64,000 nucleotides of DNA from Ceriagrion tenellum (GCA_963169105.1 OY720634.1:114860430-114924429), one strand, 5' to 3'; positions 1 to 14,639 are shown, numbered from the stretch's first letter. Notes: generated by a model not told the origin, from the letters alone. Translations and numbers: made by a program.

Positions 1-3000
1 GCACAATAATAATAACTCATTATGTTTCAATTTTCCACCCCAAAAAAATGCCTATAGTGGGTCTAAATCTAATATGGGGATATATAATTTTATATGCGGC
101 CCGCGGAGTTATGATGCATTTCCAAAGTGCATTTTGGTTGGCCATCCCTGCTCTACCCTATACAAACAAAAGATCAAGGGCATACACTTATGTCGGAAAA
201 AATAATTGAGAAAAGCCAAGCAAGAAGCTTTTTTGGACAAGTTGTGAGTAGTGCAGAAGAACAGTCAAGGTAATAGCATGATGGAGCGTAACTTCAGTGG
301 AATAATATAGGTCGAAACGAACAACGTAAATAAAAAACACATAACAGCATAAAAAGTGCATATTCCTCATATTATGAAATCTTATGCACAAAGCTATAGG
401 ATGGGAAGGTACAGACACTGGGATAAGGATAAAATGCGTAATCCATATGAGAGAGTTATTTCTGAAAAACTCAATTCAACGTTAAAAAACTCAACGAAAT
501 TTCTTCTCTCAGAAATACTTTGGCCATTCAGTGTATTTTCTCAGTTTATGGCCTATCCACCAGACATGTGTCTTTTTTATTTTCTTTTCGTGAAAAAAAA
601 TAATTGACCATGAATTAGATTGTTTCTATGAACGGCAAAAAAATCTAAAGTAAAAATGGTGGCATTCTTAGGAAGCAACCTGATAAGAACAAACATTGCC
701 ATAGCTCTGGAACATGTGTTCAATATCCAGTACTTGGGGAGGCGATATAACATACGACGAGGACAAAGATATCGCAAATATAGTTAACATTTTCCAGATG
801 AATAATGGAACGATATGAAAAAATTTAATAGGCAAAACCAGGAAAGAAACCCATATAAAATTTCATAAAGTAACGACAGTTCCTACTGTGTTGATAAGCT
901 CTGAATGTTGGCCACAAAACAAAAGGAAACAAGGCAAATAAAGTCATCATGAATGAAATTTCTTCCAGTTGTGAAAAGGTGTACAAGGTCAGACAAAATA
1001 ATAAATAAGTCCGTAGAGAATGCAAAGGTGTTAAACCAATAACTTATAGGTTAGTAGAGTACAAAAACGGGTGTAAAGAACATGCACTTCGAATGCCTAA
1101 GGTAAGATATTAAAAGAGGGCTTTGAACTACAAGACCGTGGGAAGAAGTGCCGGAAGACGAAGAATGAGATAGTAAAGGGGCAGAACAGGCTTAAAGCCT
1201 AATCCAAGTAAGAAAAAGAAGAAATAAACGGACTGTTGACGCATTTATTTCCTTTGTAAAAGTCTTCCCCGAAAAATTAACGCAAGGATGATGATCGTAT
1301 TGTCGATGATTGACGGTTTTCTGTCCTGACCATCACGACCATACCTCTGTCTAAATGTCAGCCAAAACGAAAAGAGATGACCAAATGTAAATTAATATCT
1401 CTTTCTTATCTCTATATCGCCAGGTCATATCGCCTATATGACACTCGAGCATTCATGCCATTCATTCCCTATAAAAATAGCTCCCTTTCAAATGCCTGTT
1501 AATCATTTGCTCCTTTCCTCGGGGTGACTAATATATAGCATAATTCCTCCATTTTTTCATTCTAGATTACTATTTTTGTCCTCTTTCCATAAAAGGAAGT
1601 CCTATTTTTAAATACAGAGAATAAGTTTCAACAGCATTTATTCATTACTATAAATTGGAATAACTATGTCTAAAACAACCAATTTCATGAGCAAAGTGTA
1701 CAAGTCTTTGCACCCAACCGACGTTGACAGCCGGCAGATCCTCATCCCATTATAACCATGATTCTTCGGTACTTTCCATCCCGTTTCACGTGTTCAGATC
1801 ACTTTTAATTCCCATGAACTGCTGCTACCAGAGGGAAACGCGAAATTGGCATTCCACGTTTTTCAGCGCCCCAAGCACCTCGTGTTTATTAATCACCAGA
1901 AGAGTCCTCATTAAATACAATCAAAGTTTTGGAGGGTCATTCTGGTTTGAGAGTGCTACTACGAAGCACGAGGCTGAAAATTGGAAAGATATGAACAGAG
2001 ACATTTTCTCTGTCAGGCGCCTTCTTGAAATTTGTGGAAAGGGCAAATGACTTCCTCCCTAATTGCACGCTATAATCATATTACTTCAACTTCAATGAAT
2101 GAAAAAATTTTTCTCATAACTGCCCATTGTATCGAACAAAATTGTACTACACGAGTTTTGGCTGTACCCTTACATTATATTTGTACTTGATGATGGATGC
2201 GTGACATCCGAAACAACAATTTTATTCCATAAAGGGGACAATAAAATATCAGTCTTTTAGAATATGCTGCTCCACCGCCTCGCCCGGCACTGTTGAATTT
2301 CCTATTTCTATTTTAATGCTAAATGACCAAGGAACTCGCTAAACAACGAATATCTTATACGAGATACTTTCCAAATCTATTCAGAGGAGATTATTTTTAA
2401 ACGCAGCTGTTAGACTCATAATATGAGGGGAAAAATCATCATTTATTTAAGGATAAGCAAAAATATGAGACCCAAGCCCGCAGAGCACAATTCGGTGGTA
2501 GAACCAAGATTTCGGAGATAGAAGTGGGTAGTCCGCGTCATCAAAAGCAACGTAGAAAGGAAGGAACGATAAAAATAAACCAAAAATAAAATCCAGTGAG
2601 CAGAAGACAGGCAGGATGTCCAAGAATTTGTAAAAAATAAAGAGCAGGTAAAGCAAGATGTGGATGATAACTACTGAAGAGGAACTCAAAGACTAGAAGA
2701 ATTGTAGGCAGCTTGTTTTCAATACTTAATACTACTTTGGCAATAAATGACTATGACAGTATATACGTAGGAAATGAACTGTTTATTGACAGAATGCATC
2801 TTGGTCATCGTCACTTTCCCTGTTCGTGGTAATCAATGGTAGTCATACGCTTTCTCATCTGCAGACCGCATTTCCGAATTTCTTCAGTTTTAAGTAACAT
2901 GGAGCAATTTTAAAAATGATTACCTTACGAGCCCCTCTTAAAACTTACCCAATATGACTGATTTTAATTAATAATGGTTATCTCCAATTGGAATTTATAA

Positions 3001-4599
3001 GAAAAACTCGTAATAAATCACAATTTCTCACTTTAATAACATTCCGCACAGTTGTGAAAAAGGATAATTTAGATATAAAAGTCAACACATGAGTAAAAAC
3101 TCAAAATTGCGTTCAAAAAAGTTTTCCAGTAATATTTCCTGTTGCGACTGGAGTGTCGAACTCCAGTCAATACCATTATAGCTCGAGCGAGCTCGACCAC
3201 TAGATGCACCTCAGCAGCACTGAAGGTTCCTGCGTAAAAATTATGTCTCTCTCTAAACCACCCAGACTTTGGAATTACGCTAGAACTCGAATGTTTCCCT
3301 ATAATCCGGCGAATAAAGTTCTAGCAGTACCTGGATTGCTTTTTGCCGTCACTGGGCTATTATGCGATAAATAATGTAAAATCAAAAGTAAAAGGTTGGA
3401 TTTAAAAAACTACAAGGTGAAAAAATTAAAATAATCCAAAACTTCTGCACTTCTGCCTTTTTCGCTGTATTTAAAATATTGCGATCAATATGGTAAATGG
3501 GAAAATGTCCTTAATAAATCCAATAATGAAACCAAAAATAGCCCAATATCCAGAGAGCTGTCGAGCTTCTGCCAACCAACCCAAGGGTTGAGGACTAAAG
3601 GAGAATCATTACTACGCAATTGAAATTATTATTGACTCCACAAGAATTTTCAAGAGCGGTTAACATTTTATGTAACCATACTTTTATTTTGCAATAATAA
3701 CAAATTAATGAATAAAATTAGATCAAAGATACTAATCCTATAATAACATAAGAGGCAGATGATACAAAAGGACGACAAAGAGAATAACTCTGCTGAGTCC
3801 GCAGATAGTCAAAATTGAGAGCTCGCATCCTAAAATTCCGACCATGGGGATGAATTTTGCGAACAGATCCATAAATTAGAAAAAAACCGTGACTCAAAAT
3901 AACCAATAAACTTCATCGCGGGAGTTAATTTAATTACGTGAAATATTAATTGCAGAACGTGTGAGAACTGTATCCAAGGGATTGCACCCAAATCTCTCCC
4001 TAGGCTTACGCCTGGGTTTCGGAAGCCAGACTTCCACCACACCCTAGGCAGATCACATTATTCTATCCAAGGAGCGCCACCACCTCGTTAAAACTTGGTT
4101 CCTCCCACCGCCACACCGTCTGCTTGCTATTTCTGACCAGCGCACAGCCGCCCACCGCCCGAAATCGTCCCCTCTCTCTCTCTCTACCTCCCTCGAGTCC
4201 AACGTTTATGCATTTTGCGTCCACATTCCGGGTCCAATTGTGCTAAGCTGTACGCCTAACTTCTCCACGGTTTAGCTCAACGCCACCGACCGCAACGAGA
4301 ATCATTTCCGGAGGGCAGCTGACCGTTACTGCGTCCCACCGAAGGCAATTGCATTCAGCCCGTCAAGAACCGCTTTGAAAAAGAATACGCTTGGAGCCAT
4401 TTTTTCACATGATCTCTTATGTGAATACATTTCAGACAATTTATGTTTAAATTGTGATAAAAGAAATGAAGAAATGAATATGCAACAAAGGCTAGCCTGA
4501 ACCAAGAATGGATGTAGGATGGGAATAGAGAAGACTTTACGTAATCCCATATCATATAAATTCGTTATTTTCAAACTCACGATGCTCTGATGGCTAAAA
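1..4599. other. AT-rich DNA, nothing recognised
   Basis: Only short chance frames are present. A small perfect palindrome (ACTGGAGT...ACTCCAGT) occurs at 3149-3169, and a (CT)7 run near 4171-4185. No domain, splice pattern or RNA gene was recognised. Confidence 0.4.
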
Positions 4600-5025
4600 G
4601 TACAAAATTGACAATGGCTAAAACTACGTCCAAGATGCCCTTGATGAAGCAGCTAAACGGTACAAAAAAATAGAGACGAACTAAATGAAAAAGACGCAGG
4701 TAGTATTTTTCTCACGCTCTAGTACAAGCATTCACAAAGGTAGCTGTCTCATAATAGGACGGCAACCGATAGAATGGAAAACAGAGGACAGATACCTCGG
4801 ATTTAAAATTGATGAACACCAGACAATGAGAGGCCATGTCGTAAAAACAACAGAAAATGTGTTTTTCCCCAGGTTAAAATATTGTCCGACTAAATAAATA
4901 CCCGAAGAAATTAAAACCCGACAGCCCCTCTAGAAATAAGGGCGAAAATATTGGGCATATAAATTAGACCGACAATCCTATACGCCATGCCGACATGGGG
5001 AAGCTTGCTATGGAAAGGTCTAAAG
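4600..5025 (+). mobile_element. Jockey-like LINE reverse-transcriptase C-terminal fragment
   Basis: The plus strand encodes NYVQDALDEAAKRYKKIETN, then KKTQVVFFSRSSTSIHK and IEWKTEDRYLGFKIDEH (frame 4685-4897), and finally a decayed LTILYAMPTWGSLLW near 4970-5010. This order (LQxALDxLxxYxxxW, KTQAVLFxRR, YLGVxLD, RPILTYAxxxW) is the standard post-motif-C region of Jockey-clade RTs. Stops separate the blocks, and both ends of the element are missing. Confidence 0.75.
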
Positions 5026-8000
5026 GTCTAAGGAGCGCTCGATATTTAATCACTTTGACTTAACAACTACACTGAGTATGTATTTGTTAAACACGAAACG
5101 CAAGTATTAAGATCGCATTCGTGAGTAAATCCTTATGAGCTGTAGATAGGATCCCGGCAGACCACGTATAGGCTGCGCAACTTAGGTCACGTAGAGAACA
5201 GCTAATCTCAGGAATAACTTAGAATCGAGCACGCTTCGTAAAATTGACCATTCCAGTTGGTACTTGCAGCGACTCTAACGGCATATTGTAAGGAGGCTAT
5301 AACTCTTAATAAATTAATTCACACAAACAGCTTTCGGCGCTTTACCTCAAGATCATTGAAACTTCCTAATTCTACTTCCTACTTCTAATAATGTATTTTA
5401 TTTCTTACTAAAACATTGCTGAGCCTTAAAAATGACGAGGTTTCAAAGAGGCTCAGCATCAAACGCACGAGAACGAAGTGTAATTCGTCCGCATGGAGAC
5501 ATCGCTGCTACAGCATTGTTAAGATTTGGAACTTTCTAATTCTTGGATTTTTGTTCTGAACCTGCCCCCTTGATGCAAATGATACATGAGTGTTGTTGGA
5601 TCGCAGGCCGATGTATTAATATCGTCTCCCTAGCCTAGGATACCGCGAAACTTGGACATCAAAAGCGTACGAGAGGACACAAAATAAATTTATTTTTAAA
5701 ACAAAAATTACCATTGCAATTTTTTAAAATTGCATAGTCGAAGTATTTAGCGACAAGACTTATAAAATTAGCAAAATCAAATGTTTTAAGAAAAATGCGT
5801 TTGAAGTTTTCAAGATTACACATCCATTCATAAAAATGCAATTCTTGAATTAATGACGTCATAGTACTATGCACCATTAATTTCTCTGTCAAATGAGTAT
5901 TTGTGCTCAGGCGTGAGTATTTTATGCCCAGAGATATCAACGATAAACCAAACACAAATTTTCGCTAAGCTCAATTTTTCATGCCCCCATAACTAGGCAA
6001 CGGATGCATATTTTGCTAAACAAAAGGGTTTCATAAACAATGTGGTATAACGTAATACATCCAGCAAATTTCGTCAAAATTGGATAGACCCAGTGCAGCT
6101 CGATGTTTGAACTGACGAGGTGTGATCCACTCGGAAAAGTTTCTCCCAGATAATATACCTTGAAAGACCCGATCCTTCATATATTTTTTTTATTGAAAAA
6201 AAGGCATAATGGTTCAACGAAATCGCAAAAAGTCTAGTAAGAAATATAATTTAATGCAACTTGTTTACAAATATGTACTCAAATTATGGAAATATGCAAT
6301 TTCCGGTAAAGTAATGACTGGGGATCATGCCAGAGAATTTAAGCTCCTTACAAACATTCAATTAGATGTTGTCGAAGATTCTAGAAAGACACCACAATTT
6401 ACACCTTGACGACGTAGATTCCCAATATTCTGAACGTTTTCTTTCACATTCAACAAGTCTCGGTAATAAATCTTCAATAATATTAGTACGTGCATGGACA
6501 TCACTTCAGCTATGGACAGTTGTACGCAGCACTGTCATCAAGAGGTAAACCATAGACTGACAAAACCAAATACTGAAAAATATCGGCTTTTGTACATATT
6601 ATTTCTTTAATAATACGTTTATTTCGTTGTTATAAATATTATTTTTAGTATAATAAGATTTTGATGGTTTTTCAAATGCTTTAGCTAGCCTAAAATGTCA
6701 CGGACCAGAGGGGAGGCTGTCTTCCGTGAAATGAATTCATTGCCGGTTGATGAAAACACTAGAGAAGCATATACATCTTAGAACATAATAGCATTTCTTT
6801 CTATGGTTTGTACCAAAACTGATTGCATAACTGCTCTTCGGAAAGTATATTTAGTATCATATAAGTATTAATTTTCCTTCTTGGCATGAGCGGAGCGATA
6901 AAATCGAGGGTAGTGAGGTGGTTGGGCCAACTTACGCGTCCGGGAGCATAGTCTCAAAGTATTATCACATATCTCCAAACGCTAATGTCTTACTATAAGT
7001 TTGATAACAAATAATATTCATTCTCAAGGTAAAGAATGAATTGAAATAGTTCAACATCGAATAAGCTTTCCAGGAGTAGAGTTAATAAGTTCCTCGAGGC
7101 ACGGAAGGCAGTGCCTCGTTATTTAAGACATGTGATTCCAGTACATAAAGAATAGTATATCCCAATCAGCGACCTATTGACTCCACTCAAACCAATAATG
7201 CAAGGGTCTAGAAAAGTAAGATTTTCTTTTCTACTTTAATAGTAGGTCTAACGAATTATTTGCACACTGAGTTCTATTTATCATTAAAATCAGTCAAGTC
7301 AAGCCAGATCGATTTCCAAGAATTTCGAGTGATTTTCAATTATTCGAGTCTAATAACTGAATTTTTACCGGGAAATAAATGCAATTCATTTTACCATAGC
7401 TTTTCGGGGTAATTGAGGGCACACCCTAGGAGGATAAATTTTGAAGCTACAAGTTTATGGAGCGCGTCAATTTTGCCTATCATCACACAAGCAAATAAAT
7501 TTCACAGGATTTACAGGTGAAAGTAATTGTGTGAGTAAATGAGATAAAAATAATACATTTGAATATAAGACACTGTCTCTGGCGTTACTTGATGGAACTC
7601 CTTCATAATGATTGAAAAACAAACCATTCATAACCAAGTACTTGTATGTCATTCATTAATAATATATTTCCTGCATATTGCACGATGAATTATGGATATT
7701 TTTTTAATAACAGAAAAGGTGTTGTTAAGACGTTTCATGAGTAATTGTCTATTCTAAAAACTTCTAATAAAAAAAACGAACGACACGAGGAATAATTCGG
7801 AGTTGAAAGCAAATGAACAGCAAAGTTCAATGGTTCAATTTAAAATTTACAAATAATGCATGGAATTTCAAGATAGGATGATAAAACTTCCTATATATGA
7901 ATGACTCTCCACCACAGGAAAGTTTACCAGAATAGAGCAACAAATGGATAAGACAAACAAAACTAGAAAATAAGCCTAATAGAGAGAAAAGACGAATGAA

Positions 8001-8927
8001 ATCAACTAGAAATGGAAGGTTGGAAGAAAAAGTAGGTAAAACATGAAACTGGAGGTGGTTGGTGAAAACAACGCCGAGAAGCGGTTACTGAGTAGGTACT
8101 GTGACAGATGAAAAATTTAATTTTTGAAAACGGAATACAAATATAGGCATAATAAGAGATAGCAAAGCTCAAGAAGGAATTAGCTCTCTGTTTCACTTAT
8201 ATGTAGAAATGCTAACATCCTTAGTATTACGTGGTGCTATGAGAACCCGAACAGGGCACAACACTAACAGATTATATCCAAGAGAATGATACGATATAAA
8301 ATGGAACGAGTAGAAATTTATGGATATACTACTGGCCCAATCCACAAATTAGACGTCTTTTGTACAAGAGACACTTTCTAACCTGTCCGGAAAGCTAAAG
8401 ACCCACTTGTTTTTCCTCTCAAGTTGTCAACAATTAAAAATTTCACACGCTTTTCTCACCGCCTGAAACTATATTGTCTCCTGAATTTTCTCATGCAGAA
8501 ATTCCCTCCAAATCCCAAAGCCACCAAGATTCCGCGAAATACGGCGTCGCCGGAGGCGCCCTTTTTTTCCAATAATGGAAAAACGAACCCAAATGACTAC
8601 TCGCGCCTCTTCCCCTCCACTGCCGTACGAAACAACGTTTTTTTCATCCGAATCTCCTCCGACCTTTCCAACCACCACCTCCACCACTCTTTTCCACTTG
8701 ACCCCAGCGCATGCGCGCCGTCACGGCATTTGAAATTCTTCCCATCCCTCTCTATTTCCTAGAGCTGATATTGTTCACTCATAAAAATACGAGACTGCTG
8801 AAATAATTGTAAACGTCAAAGATCAGCATTCCTTGCAAACAGACTGTTTCATACATCATCGAGGTTAGCAGAGGATTCTGATGGAAGCACATAAATTCAC
8901 AGTTTGGCATCGAACTGTTTTTAAACA
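5026..8927. other. AT-rich DNA, nothing recognised except small stem-loops
   Basis: No coding exon or transposon protein was identified. The frames at 6209-6409 and 8424-8762 show no family resemblance. Small stems at 5418-5457 and about 7092-7118 are the only structure noted. Confidence 0.35.
5418..5457. repeat. 9-bp perfect stem-loop
   Basis: GCTGAGCCT and AGGCTCAGC flank a 22-base loop. No function can be assigned. Confidence 0.4.
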
Positions 8928-9584
8928 TTAAGAAAATAACGGCCCTGCATTATTCTCCATAGGTCCCCGTACTAATTGAAGTAGTTTTCCATGATTGACG
9001 GATGATTTACTGCCATTCGTATTGTCAATTAACAATAAAAAGTCGGTGCTGAAGATATGAAATAGAAGATTGAAAAAATCCATTAAATCATTGTTTTTCA
9101 TTATTTTATTCCATTTCAATACAACCCAATATCTACACATGCCATCTCATAACGTTTTTAGCAACATTGAAGTATATAAAAGCCTCAAAATATTGATGAT
9201 AATCGTAAAGGCAAGTTGGCACGTTCTATTCAAAACTTTTTCCAATCAAATCGGTCCATACACCGTTCTTTCTTCCCTAAGTCGCTTCCATTTAAAACAA
9301 ATAAGTCGGTCATATGCAATACTTAAGGGCTTCATAATATTGTTGTCTTTGAAATCACAAAATACAAAATTTGCTATAGCTGGGGTTTTCTCTCCTTTCC
9401 ATTTTTGCCATCCCATTACCATGCAACTAAGATCTTCCCTTGGATGAAATACATCCACCACATATACCCACATATTTCCTTCCAGCTCATTTGCAGTGCT
9501 TTTAAGTACACTAGCGACTTTTGACGTAACATATGACCATGACTTCAAGGAGAAATAAATTTTGTCATTTGAGGGGGTCAGATG
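8928..9584 (-). pseudogene. Unidentified reading frame interrupted by two stops
   Basis: The main open part (9249-9584) encodes 112 codons including MWVYVVDVFHPREDLSCMVM, GWQKWKGEKTPAIANFVFCD and FKWKRLREERTVYGPI. Composition is protein-like: balanced residues, five Trp, few low-complexity runs. After a TGA the same frame stays open except for one further stop down to 8928, ending VRGPMENNAGPLFS. I do not recognise the family. It could be a decayed host exon, a transposon ORF or a viral insertion; the data do not decide. Confidence 0.35.
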
Positions 9585-10549
9585 CTACAGCACTTTCGTA
9601 CCGATCGCTTCCACGGTAAAAGACGAGATCTTAGTACATAGTTACCACTGGGTGTATCAAAATTCAATGTTTTAGCAGCTGATTATTTTTTAAAATAGGA
9701 TAATCGCGTTATATCCCCATTACTGGAATAATTAACAATAGCATTGCGTTTATACTCAAATAAAAACAAAACACTTTCGCTTTCTCAGAATAGTGAACCA
9801 TCTATAGGCTTTTTTGGATTATTAAAATTTTTAACATTTTCCAAAGTTAAGGATTAGTTTAATTCATACAAAGACCCTTGAGTAGTACCTGACCGTGGTT
9901 AAAGGTACGACCAACTCACTCACGAATGCAGTCATGACCCGATATTTTCCATTTGACGTGTAGTTAAAATTCTCAACTTCGTCTCTCCCCGGAAATTATT
10001 CGCAATGCTGGGACGCCATTAAAGGAACAGGGAAGTGTTTCGAAGCCCCTGCTTGTCTGTGCTCTGTTTCCCTTTCTCCATTCAATGCATATAGGTATTT
10101 CTCCCTCACTCACTCTCCCAGTCCCTCTTAGCCAATCAGTCGCGAAATTGCAATTTCCTTTGACTCTGAATATGCGGATATTCGATTGCAGTAAAAGCCT
10201 ACAGGTGGCGGGACGGGTTCCATTTTCTCGCGCCATCCCCCGAGTCAAAGCTACGAGATTGGCTTGCGGTCGGGGAAATGCAGATCCTAAGCCCACCCGC
10301 CATAAATAGAATAATCATCACGCGTGCGGTGCTCCGACATACAGTCTTGTATGGGAAGTCAAACTATGCGTCGCCTGCGACCGAGCTGAGAGTTTTGTTG
10401 CCACTGGAGAGAGGCAATGTTACCTCTTGCCACCAGAGTTACGACCTGCCGCGTGATGGCTCAACCGTCACTCCTATGGAGTTAATAGGGCTGATCAAGT
10501 TGTATCTGCTGCCAAAGCAACGCATGCTAATTTAAAAAAAGCTCTAGGA
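9585..10549. other. No recognised feature
   Basis: Frames on both strands at 9973-10535 are slightly GC-richer but carry no recognisable domain. The last part could be a further upstream portion of the LINE at 10550. Confidence 0.3.
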
Positions 10550-11058
10550 GAATAATTCCAACAAGCTGATAGTCTTTGGGTGGAGAATTCCGCTTAAAAT
10601 CCGCTCATAGAACGACTACTAAAGATCCTTTCGTGTTGCTAGGGAAAGGTTATGCAACAGCATTCCTAAGGACATAAAATATCCCACCTCACTGTGTATT
10701 TTTAAGAAAAACTTTTCCACCATCTTGATGTCCTAGAAAAGGAACAACAAGAAATATACACCCCATCAGTTATCGTGTGAGAATATTATCATGACTCCTC
10801 ACTACATCTCTAGGTCTGACAGATGCGATAAAATAAGAGAGATGCACTGCCGAACAGATAGGTATAAAAACTCGTTCTTTCCGCGAACAATACCCGACCA
10901 CTCCTCTAATAAAAATTGAGCTCCACTAAATACACTCCTATAATACATGTCACCATTTCATCTCCAAAAAACTTACACCTTTACACGGCTGGTCATCTAA
11001 CACCCCCTGCCACACGCCCAAGCGGCGGCTCGCGGGGTATTATGTAGATGTAGAAGTA
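10550..11058 (+). mobile_element. LINE 3' end (L2/CR1-like) with GTAGATGTAG tail
   Basis: The plus strand near 10813-10911 reads RSDRCDKIREMHCRTDRYK then NSFFPRTIPDHSSN, a conserved C-terminal block of many arthropod L2/CR1-like LINEs. The 3' UTR follows, containing TAACACCCCCTGCCACACGC and a GC-rich box. It ends at TATGTAGATGTAGAAGTAG. The 3' UTR is homologous to the reverse complement of 16078-16190. Confidence 0.7.
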
Positions 11059-12779
11059 GTTTGCCTTAAGCACCCCATTATTTCCTATTAAAGAATAAAT
11101 AATGATCCAAAATTGAACTTAACATGCCAAATGTCAATGAGCGAATTTGAAAAGGCTTTCTCAAAATCAAAATGCAGTATAAAATTCATTTCAACACATG
11201 TTAACCTTCAAGCGGGAATTATGAAATTATATCGCCAATTCTGTTCCTCGCAGAGTAAAAGACTCGCTATATGCGTGTTTTCCCGCTCACTCTTCTCTCA
11301 GCCACGATGCATGATAATCTTTGTTTTGTAGTTATTGATTGCCATTCTTAAAAATTAATACGAACTTACGACGGTTGTAAATCCAAGTGGACTATACGGT
11401 ACTTCGAGCGTGGGCTACCCGCACCGATTCAAGACATTTTCTTAAATACATGATAAATAATCCTTGATTAAAAATCATGTCCTTGAGCATTAATTCATTC
11501 ATTTACTGAAAAAAATTAAAAACTCACTCAAATTACGTACTTCCCGAATATCTTCCACGACAGGCTAAATAGAAAATCTTAATAGTTAGACAAAATAGTG
11601 TATTTTAGGGTTTTAGCGTGCGACGGCAACAAGCTAAATTGTAATTATTTTCATTTATATTGCATTTATATTCAGTCCAGTTAAGTCTGAATGACCTCTG
11701 TAGGTTATAAGTCTAAAGTCTTAAACACGTCTATGGCTTGGCAGTCCAATTCCTGAACCATTTCATCCCGAAAAATGTTCCTGTTATATTCAGCTAAATG
11801 AAAACTAAGAGATTTTTAAGAGAAAAAATCGTCGAAGGAAATGACCGACCCCATAGCTTGATATGTGTCTTGAACGCGCCTTTTGGCTTTCACTTTGTGA
11901 ATTCTGCCCTCATAATTAGATTCTCGGATAAGTACGACAGAAATAGACAATCGCTAAAGCAGCTTTTAAATGTCATTACGCCTTAGGTTCATTCTTTAAG
12001 TATTTCTCCAACTGCTCCACAAAAAAATCTAAAAATGAGCTAATGAATATGAATCAAAGCTACCACCCTAACGTGCAAACACTTGCAAAGAAGCCTAATG
12101 AAAAGTATACAGTTTTTTGGAGACGAACACAAATGATCAGAAGCTGAACAGCCCCCGTATCGAGTACATTCTGTTTTTAAACTGAGCAGTTAGACTAACT
12201 AAAATAAAATCAGTTCAACGCTATCTATGCTTCCAAAAAAGAATGCGCGCAGAAAAATGTTTCATATTTCTAAAAGATGTAATTTGTTTTTCAAAGAATT
12301 CCACTCCGATCGCATTCTGCGCATTTCAAGTCATTTTTTCACTTACGACACGTATTGGGCATATACTTCTTCACTGAAAGTGTTCGGTGAAAATGTACCA
12401 GTCTATCTCCAATGTCTACTTTTAAACGACAGTGATTTTTTTACGGTCCATAATCGAAAATAGACGCAATGCTTGACTGACCAAAGGGCAATGTTTTCAA
12501 TTGACCCTTCATCATGACTGACTAGATTCCCCAATGGTTAAATGTCTGAACGGCCATTAGCACGAAAAAATTTTAAAACTCGATTGGCACAACCCCACTC
12601 TATGCACATATACATGCATGTGTTCTAATGTAAGCTAACATATTGAAATTGTATTCAGGTTCGCGCAGATTGAACGTATAATCTCCCAGAAGTTTTCTTA
12701 CACAAAATATTTTCTCTGCCACTCGTTGGCCCGAAGAAACCGATTTAAAACTTTTTTCCCTTCCACGTATGCAGACGAT
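11059..12779. other. AT-rich DNA, nothing recognised
   Basis: Short frames only (11113-11331, 11798-11986, 12227-12463), with no recognised motif. Confidence 0.4.
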
Positions 12780-13550
12780 ATGTTCCTGTCATTGGCCCAT
12801 GAATAATGGAACAGGGCTTTTTTATCAGTTACCTCTTACACTCCCTGACATCAATTCCATGGTGGTTTCCCATGCTCTCGGATAATCTACCCCCACCGCT
12901 CACGTTTCCATCACCAACTTCCTCCTTCCCAACTCTCATCCCACCCTTTATCGCAAACTCCCAACGCCATCCCTTCTCTCGCACCCCGTCCCGCCCCCAT
13001 TCACATCCCTAGTCTCTCACGCGGACGGGCCAATTTCAAAACCAAGCTCGCAACTTAAAACCTTCCCGCTCACCTTGGCACCCCTCTCTCTCACTCTCTT
13101 CCATCAGTTTCCGGTCCCTCAAACCATTGTCTACTATTCCGTAACGCGATTTTCAAGGTCTTTGGCTCCGGAAACTCATCAGGAATCTAACTGCCAGGGT
13201 GGGGGTTCTCACATGAATGAGAGCGACGCTTAAGTTTTTTGGAGACGGGGTGGAAACGCGAAAGGAGGTATGGGGTGAGACGAATACTCCTCCCCTCCCC
13301 TTGAGATTGCCACAGGATCAAAACCGAACCTTCGACGAAACGCTCGAAATGAAGTTACCCTTTCTCTCTCCCTCCCACGAGCCCCCACGATCCGAGTCCC
13401 AACCTCCACCCATACCTCCATCCTTGCAACCCCGGCCGCCAAACACAAGAAAGTTAGAAGAAAATGGAGAATGGCATGTCCATGTAGGAGACGATGATGC
13501 CAGAATAGGGGTTCTCAGAAAAGGGCTTTGTGCCGAGTGCGCGTGACCTT
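12780..13550. other. GC-rich, strand-asymmetric tract without a recognised gene
   Basis: The plus strand is C/T-rich at 12880-13130 and mixed with G-rich parts afterwards. The frames at 13217-13546 (+) and 13230-13448 (-) are Pro/Arg-rich, as expected by chance in such composition. A CpG-containing promoter region is possible, but nothing shows it. Confidence 0.3.
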
Positions 13551-14639
13551 CTGAGCAAAAATGTCATTTTTCATGGATATTTCGCGAAAATCAAAGCTTC
13601 AATACCAAGCATAGCATTTCATGTGCTCACAGGTCTACAATTACACGATAAAAATTACAGGTAAGCGACCGCTCATACGCCGAAGGACGTAAGAATGATG
13701 AAGGCAGACACCCTTGCGAATTAGGCGAGATGTCGCTTACGTATTCATTTAATCTCCAAGGCCACAGCAATGCATTTTTCTTTGGAGGTTCGTTTTCAAT
13801 ACTAGAATGCAAACAGCGCAGCTCACAAATTCGGTGACGATATAGGCTTCTTTCATCCTCATTCTCTGAATGGGACTGTACGAGGGGGGAAGGGAGTCCA
13901 AGGAAAAGGGAATAAAATTATATCAGATTCAAAACGATAAAAATGATGAGTGGGGATTTAGAGCTGAAATGCCTTAGCAGGAGAAAAAAGAATTCTAGAT
14001 ACTGAGAGAAGAAACTAAGAGTGAAAAATCACAAATAAGATGAAACAATTTGGGTAGAAAGCGCCAAAAATATATTTAAAAAGAGGTAGAAAATCATAAT
14101 ATTAGAGTACACAATAAGAGTTGAGAAACCGGAGATCATAGAACTGTTGAAGTTAGTACTGAAGAGATACTGGAAGTGTTGAAGAAAGCAAAGAAATAAT
14201 TTGAATATAGAGCTAAAGAAGTTACAGTAATGGAACGAAAAGGGTGAGAAGTAAAGATATGTTAAAATTAATAAGGTAGAAAAACCTCTGAGAATATTGC
14301 AGTGAGATGAAATGGCCAATAAGAGGAAGGCGAAACGTTCAAGCTATAATTGAAGACGAAGATTTTGCGAGATGGCAAATTTAAAAAATTAAATTTAAGA
14401 GAAAATACAGGAAAATAACTGATAATATAAAAATAATATAGTAACTGGAAGAAGTTGAGCCTAGATGAAGAGGGCGCGTTGAAGAACTACATCAAAAATA
14501 TATTACACCAGCGGAACTAAATTTAAAAAACGGACTACAATGTAAACATACGACATGGGTAAAATTCCACGAGAAAACAAAAGGAACACATAAACTGCCC
14601 TCAGAGTCACTCAAATAGTCTAGGAAACAATGGAAGATG
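13551..14639. other. Purine-rich AT DNA, nothing recognised
   Basis: The stretch at 13900-14460 is A/G-rich on the plus strand. The hydrophobic frame at 14029-14319 (minus) is a consequence of that composition. An upstream part of the R1-like LINE may be hidden here. Confidence 0.35.

Noticed and set aside
14029..14319. A 96-codon hydrophobic frame that looks like a membrane protein.
   Set aside because: It is antisense to an A/G-rich stretch, and the Phe/Leu/Ser-rich content follows from base composition.
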